A stretch of DNA of 12,243 bases, from assembly GCA_018985225.1 (NCBI GenBank), contig JADGIF010000266.1, forward strand, positions 1-12,243, in the 5' to 3' direction. Below the pieces are notes generated by a model. That model was not told the DNA's origin. It saw only the letters and a program-made list of their open reading frames with translations, and did not search any database. The DNA comes from Amoeboradix gromovi. Taxonomy: Eukaryota; Sanchytriomycota; Sanchytriomycetes; Sanchytriales; Sanchytriaceae. This document shows, in pieces, positions 11,466-12,243 of this stretch (within the stretch, counting starts at the first letter, position 1; every line of letters begins with the position of its first letter). Position numbers and translations under genes: made by a program.

Positions 11466-11905
11466 CTAACCAGCATGTGGCCTCTGCATACTTCCAAATG
11501 ACATTTTGTACATGTGTATGTTTCTAAGTTGGTTTCTTTAGAGCACCACACCTTGTATATGTCTGACTAGTAATGTTTCATTACGTTCAATCATAATCTT
11601 TCCTCTTTATTTACACTTGAACTTCAAGCGTTCCTTGAATACATCCTGCATGGAGACATTATTCATGAAAGTCCTAGAATAGTGACGATGGCTGCGTCCA
11701 TTTGTGAGAATGTTGCTTTAGGGTTACACCAAAAACAGTGCAAAATACAACCCTGGTAATCCATGACTCTAGAACATTCAAAATGAAAATAGTATGTTTG
11801 GGTGGTCCTTGTTGCTTGCGATAGAATGCACTAATAAAAGTATTTCAAGTCAATAAAAACTGGTCTTTTATTTGGATGTAGCAATGTGATTTAAAATGAT
11901 TTATT
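11466..11905. other. Intergenic stretch, no supported gene
   Basis: No convincing ORF on either strand, no tRNA-like fold and no low-complexity tract. A short internal echo is visible: ACATGTTTACATGTTTCTAA near 11450-11469 and ACATGTGTATGTTTCTAA near 11510-11527. The right part should contain the 3' flank of the minus-strand gene that ends at 11906. Confidence 0.45.
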
Positions 11906-12243
11906 TCAAAATACTAACCCAAAGGCTTTATCTTGGCTTTCTTTTGTATTTTCACTGCTTTTACCCTGAATCAGCTTCCATCCCTTTATGGTTCGTGTGA
12001 ATGGTGTGTAGTATAGCACTGCTATTGCCACCATCACACTGAGCACACATCTGCCAATGATAAAATAGCTCCAACGAATTGTCATGTTGAGCTTTCCCGT
12101 ATTGTAGTTGAGGACAACAGACTGTAGCGTGTTGCTATAAGTAACATCAGAACCCATCGTGTAATACTGCGCAGTGCCTGTTGCGCTCTGCTGCCTTGAT
12201 CTTATTCGCAAGGATCTCGATCTGAGGATAGACTCGAGTGATT
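11906..12243 (-). CDS. Partial gene: single-pass membrane protein of unknown function (C-terminal 111 residues)
   Basis: The frame is open from the right edge of the window to TGA 11908-11906. The visible part has a basic N-terminal stretch (SRSLRIRSRQQ), a polar region with possible N-glycosylation sites (NMT), one hydrophobic segment at visible residues ~58-78 (SYFIIGRCVLSVMVAIAVLYY), and a short basic, Ser/Glu/Lys-rich tail ending DKAFGLVF. An ATG occurs within the frame (YTMGSD) but the open frame continues upstream, so the true start is probably off the window. Codon use is slightly richer in G and C than in the neighbouring genes. I recognise no family. A chance ORF is possible but less likely given the length and the clear hydrophobic segment. 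Confidence 0.55.
   Translation of the reverse strand, partial: SLESILRSRSLRIRSRQQSATGTAQYYTMGSDVTYSNTLQSVVLNYNTGKLNMTIRWSYFIIGRCVLSVMVAIAVLYYTPFTRTIKGWKLIQGKSSENTKESQDKAFGLVF

Overview
The window is nuclear DNA from a compact, AT-rich eukaryotic genome. It carries eukaryote-only proteins (an INO80C/Ies6 subunit, Sds22, a HIT zinc-finger protein, a TLDc/Oxr1 protein and Cdc48/p97), and all three stop codons TAA, TAG and TGA appear to act as stops, so the code looks standard. The most diagnostic feature is a 19-nt spliceosomal-type intron in the Cdc48 gene. Introns this short are known from only a few lineages, including small-genome apicomplexans (piroplasms such as Babesia microti), chlorarachniophyte nucleomorphs and heterotrich ciliates. 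The loose gene packing and standard code make a piroplasm-like parasite my best guess, but this is inference and needs a database search.

Layout: 1-350 is repeat DNA related to the 3' end of the large gene further right. At 766-2794, four genes lie on the plus strand with short gaps: INO80C/Ies6, Sds22, a small probably spliced gene (2106-2482, tentative), and a ZNHIT3/Hit1-like protein. A TLDc/Oxr1 gene (2807-3643, minus) converges on the HIT gene with 12 nt between the stops. It diverges, over a 158-nt shared promoter region, from an intronless 1429-aa helical-repeat protein (3802-8091, plus) that I do not recognise. Cdc48 (8363-10808, minus, two exons) converges on that gene. Beyond Cdc48 lie about 1.1 kb with no supported gene but with another diverged copy of the repeat, then a partial gene for a single-pass membrane protein running off the right edge.

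The least ordinary feature is a repeat family built from the end of the 1429-aa gene: its last ~20 codons, its stop and the following ~80 bp. Diverged copies lie at 198-350 and 11308-11465, with decayed but recognisable codons and a preserved hairpin position. A much younger duplication (1-183 versus 8137-8319, three C/T differences in 180 bp) covers the segment just downstream. The left edge therefore probably lies just after another copy of that gene end.

The conserved genes are housekeeping functions: chromatin remodelling, PP1 regulation, snoRNP assembly, oxidation resistance or V-ATPase regulation, and ubiquitin-dependent protein extraction. They do not form an obvious pathway.
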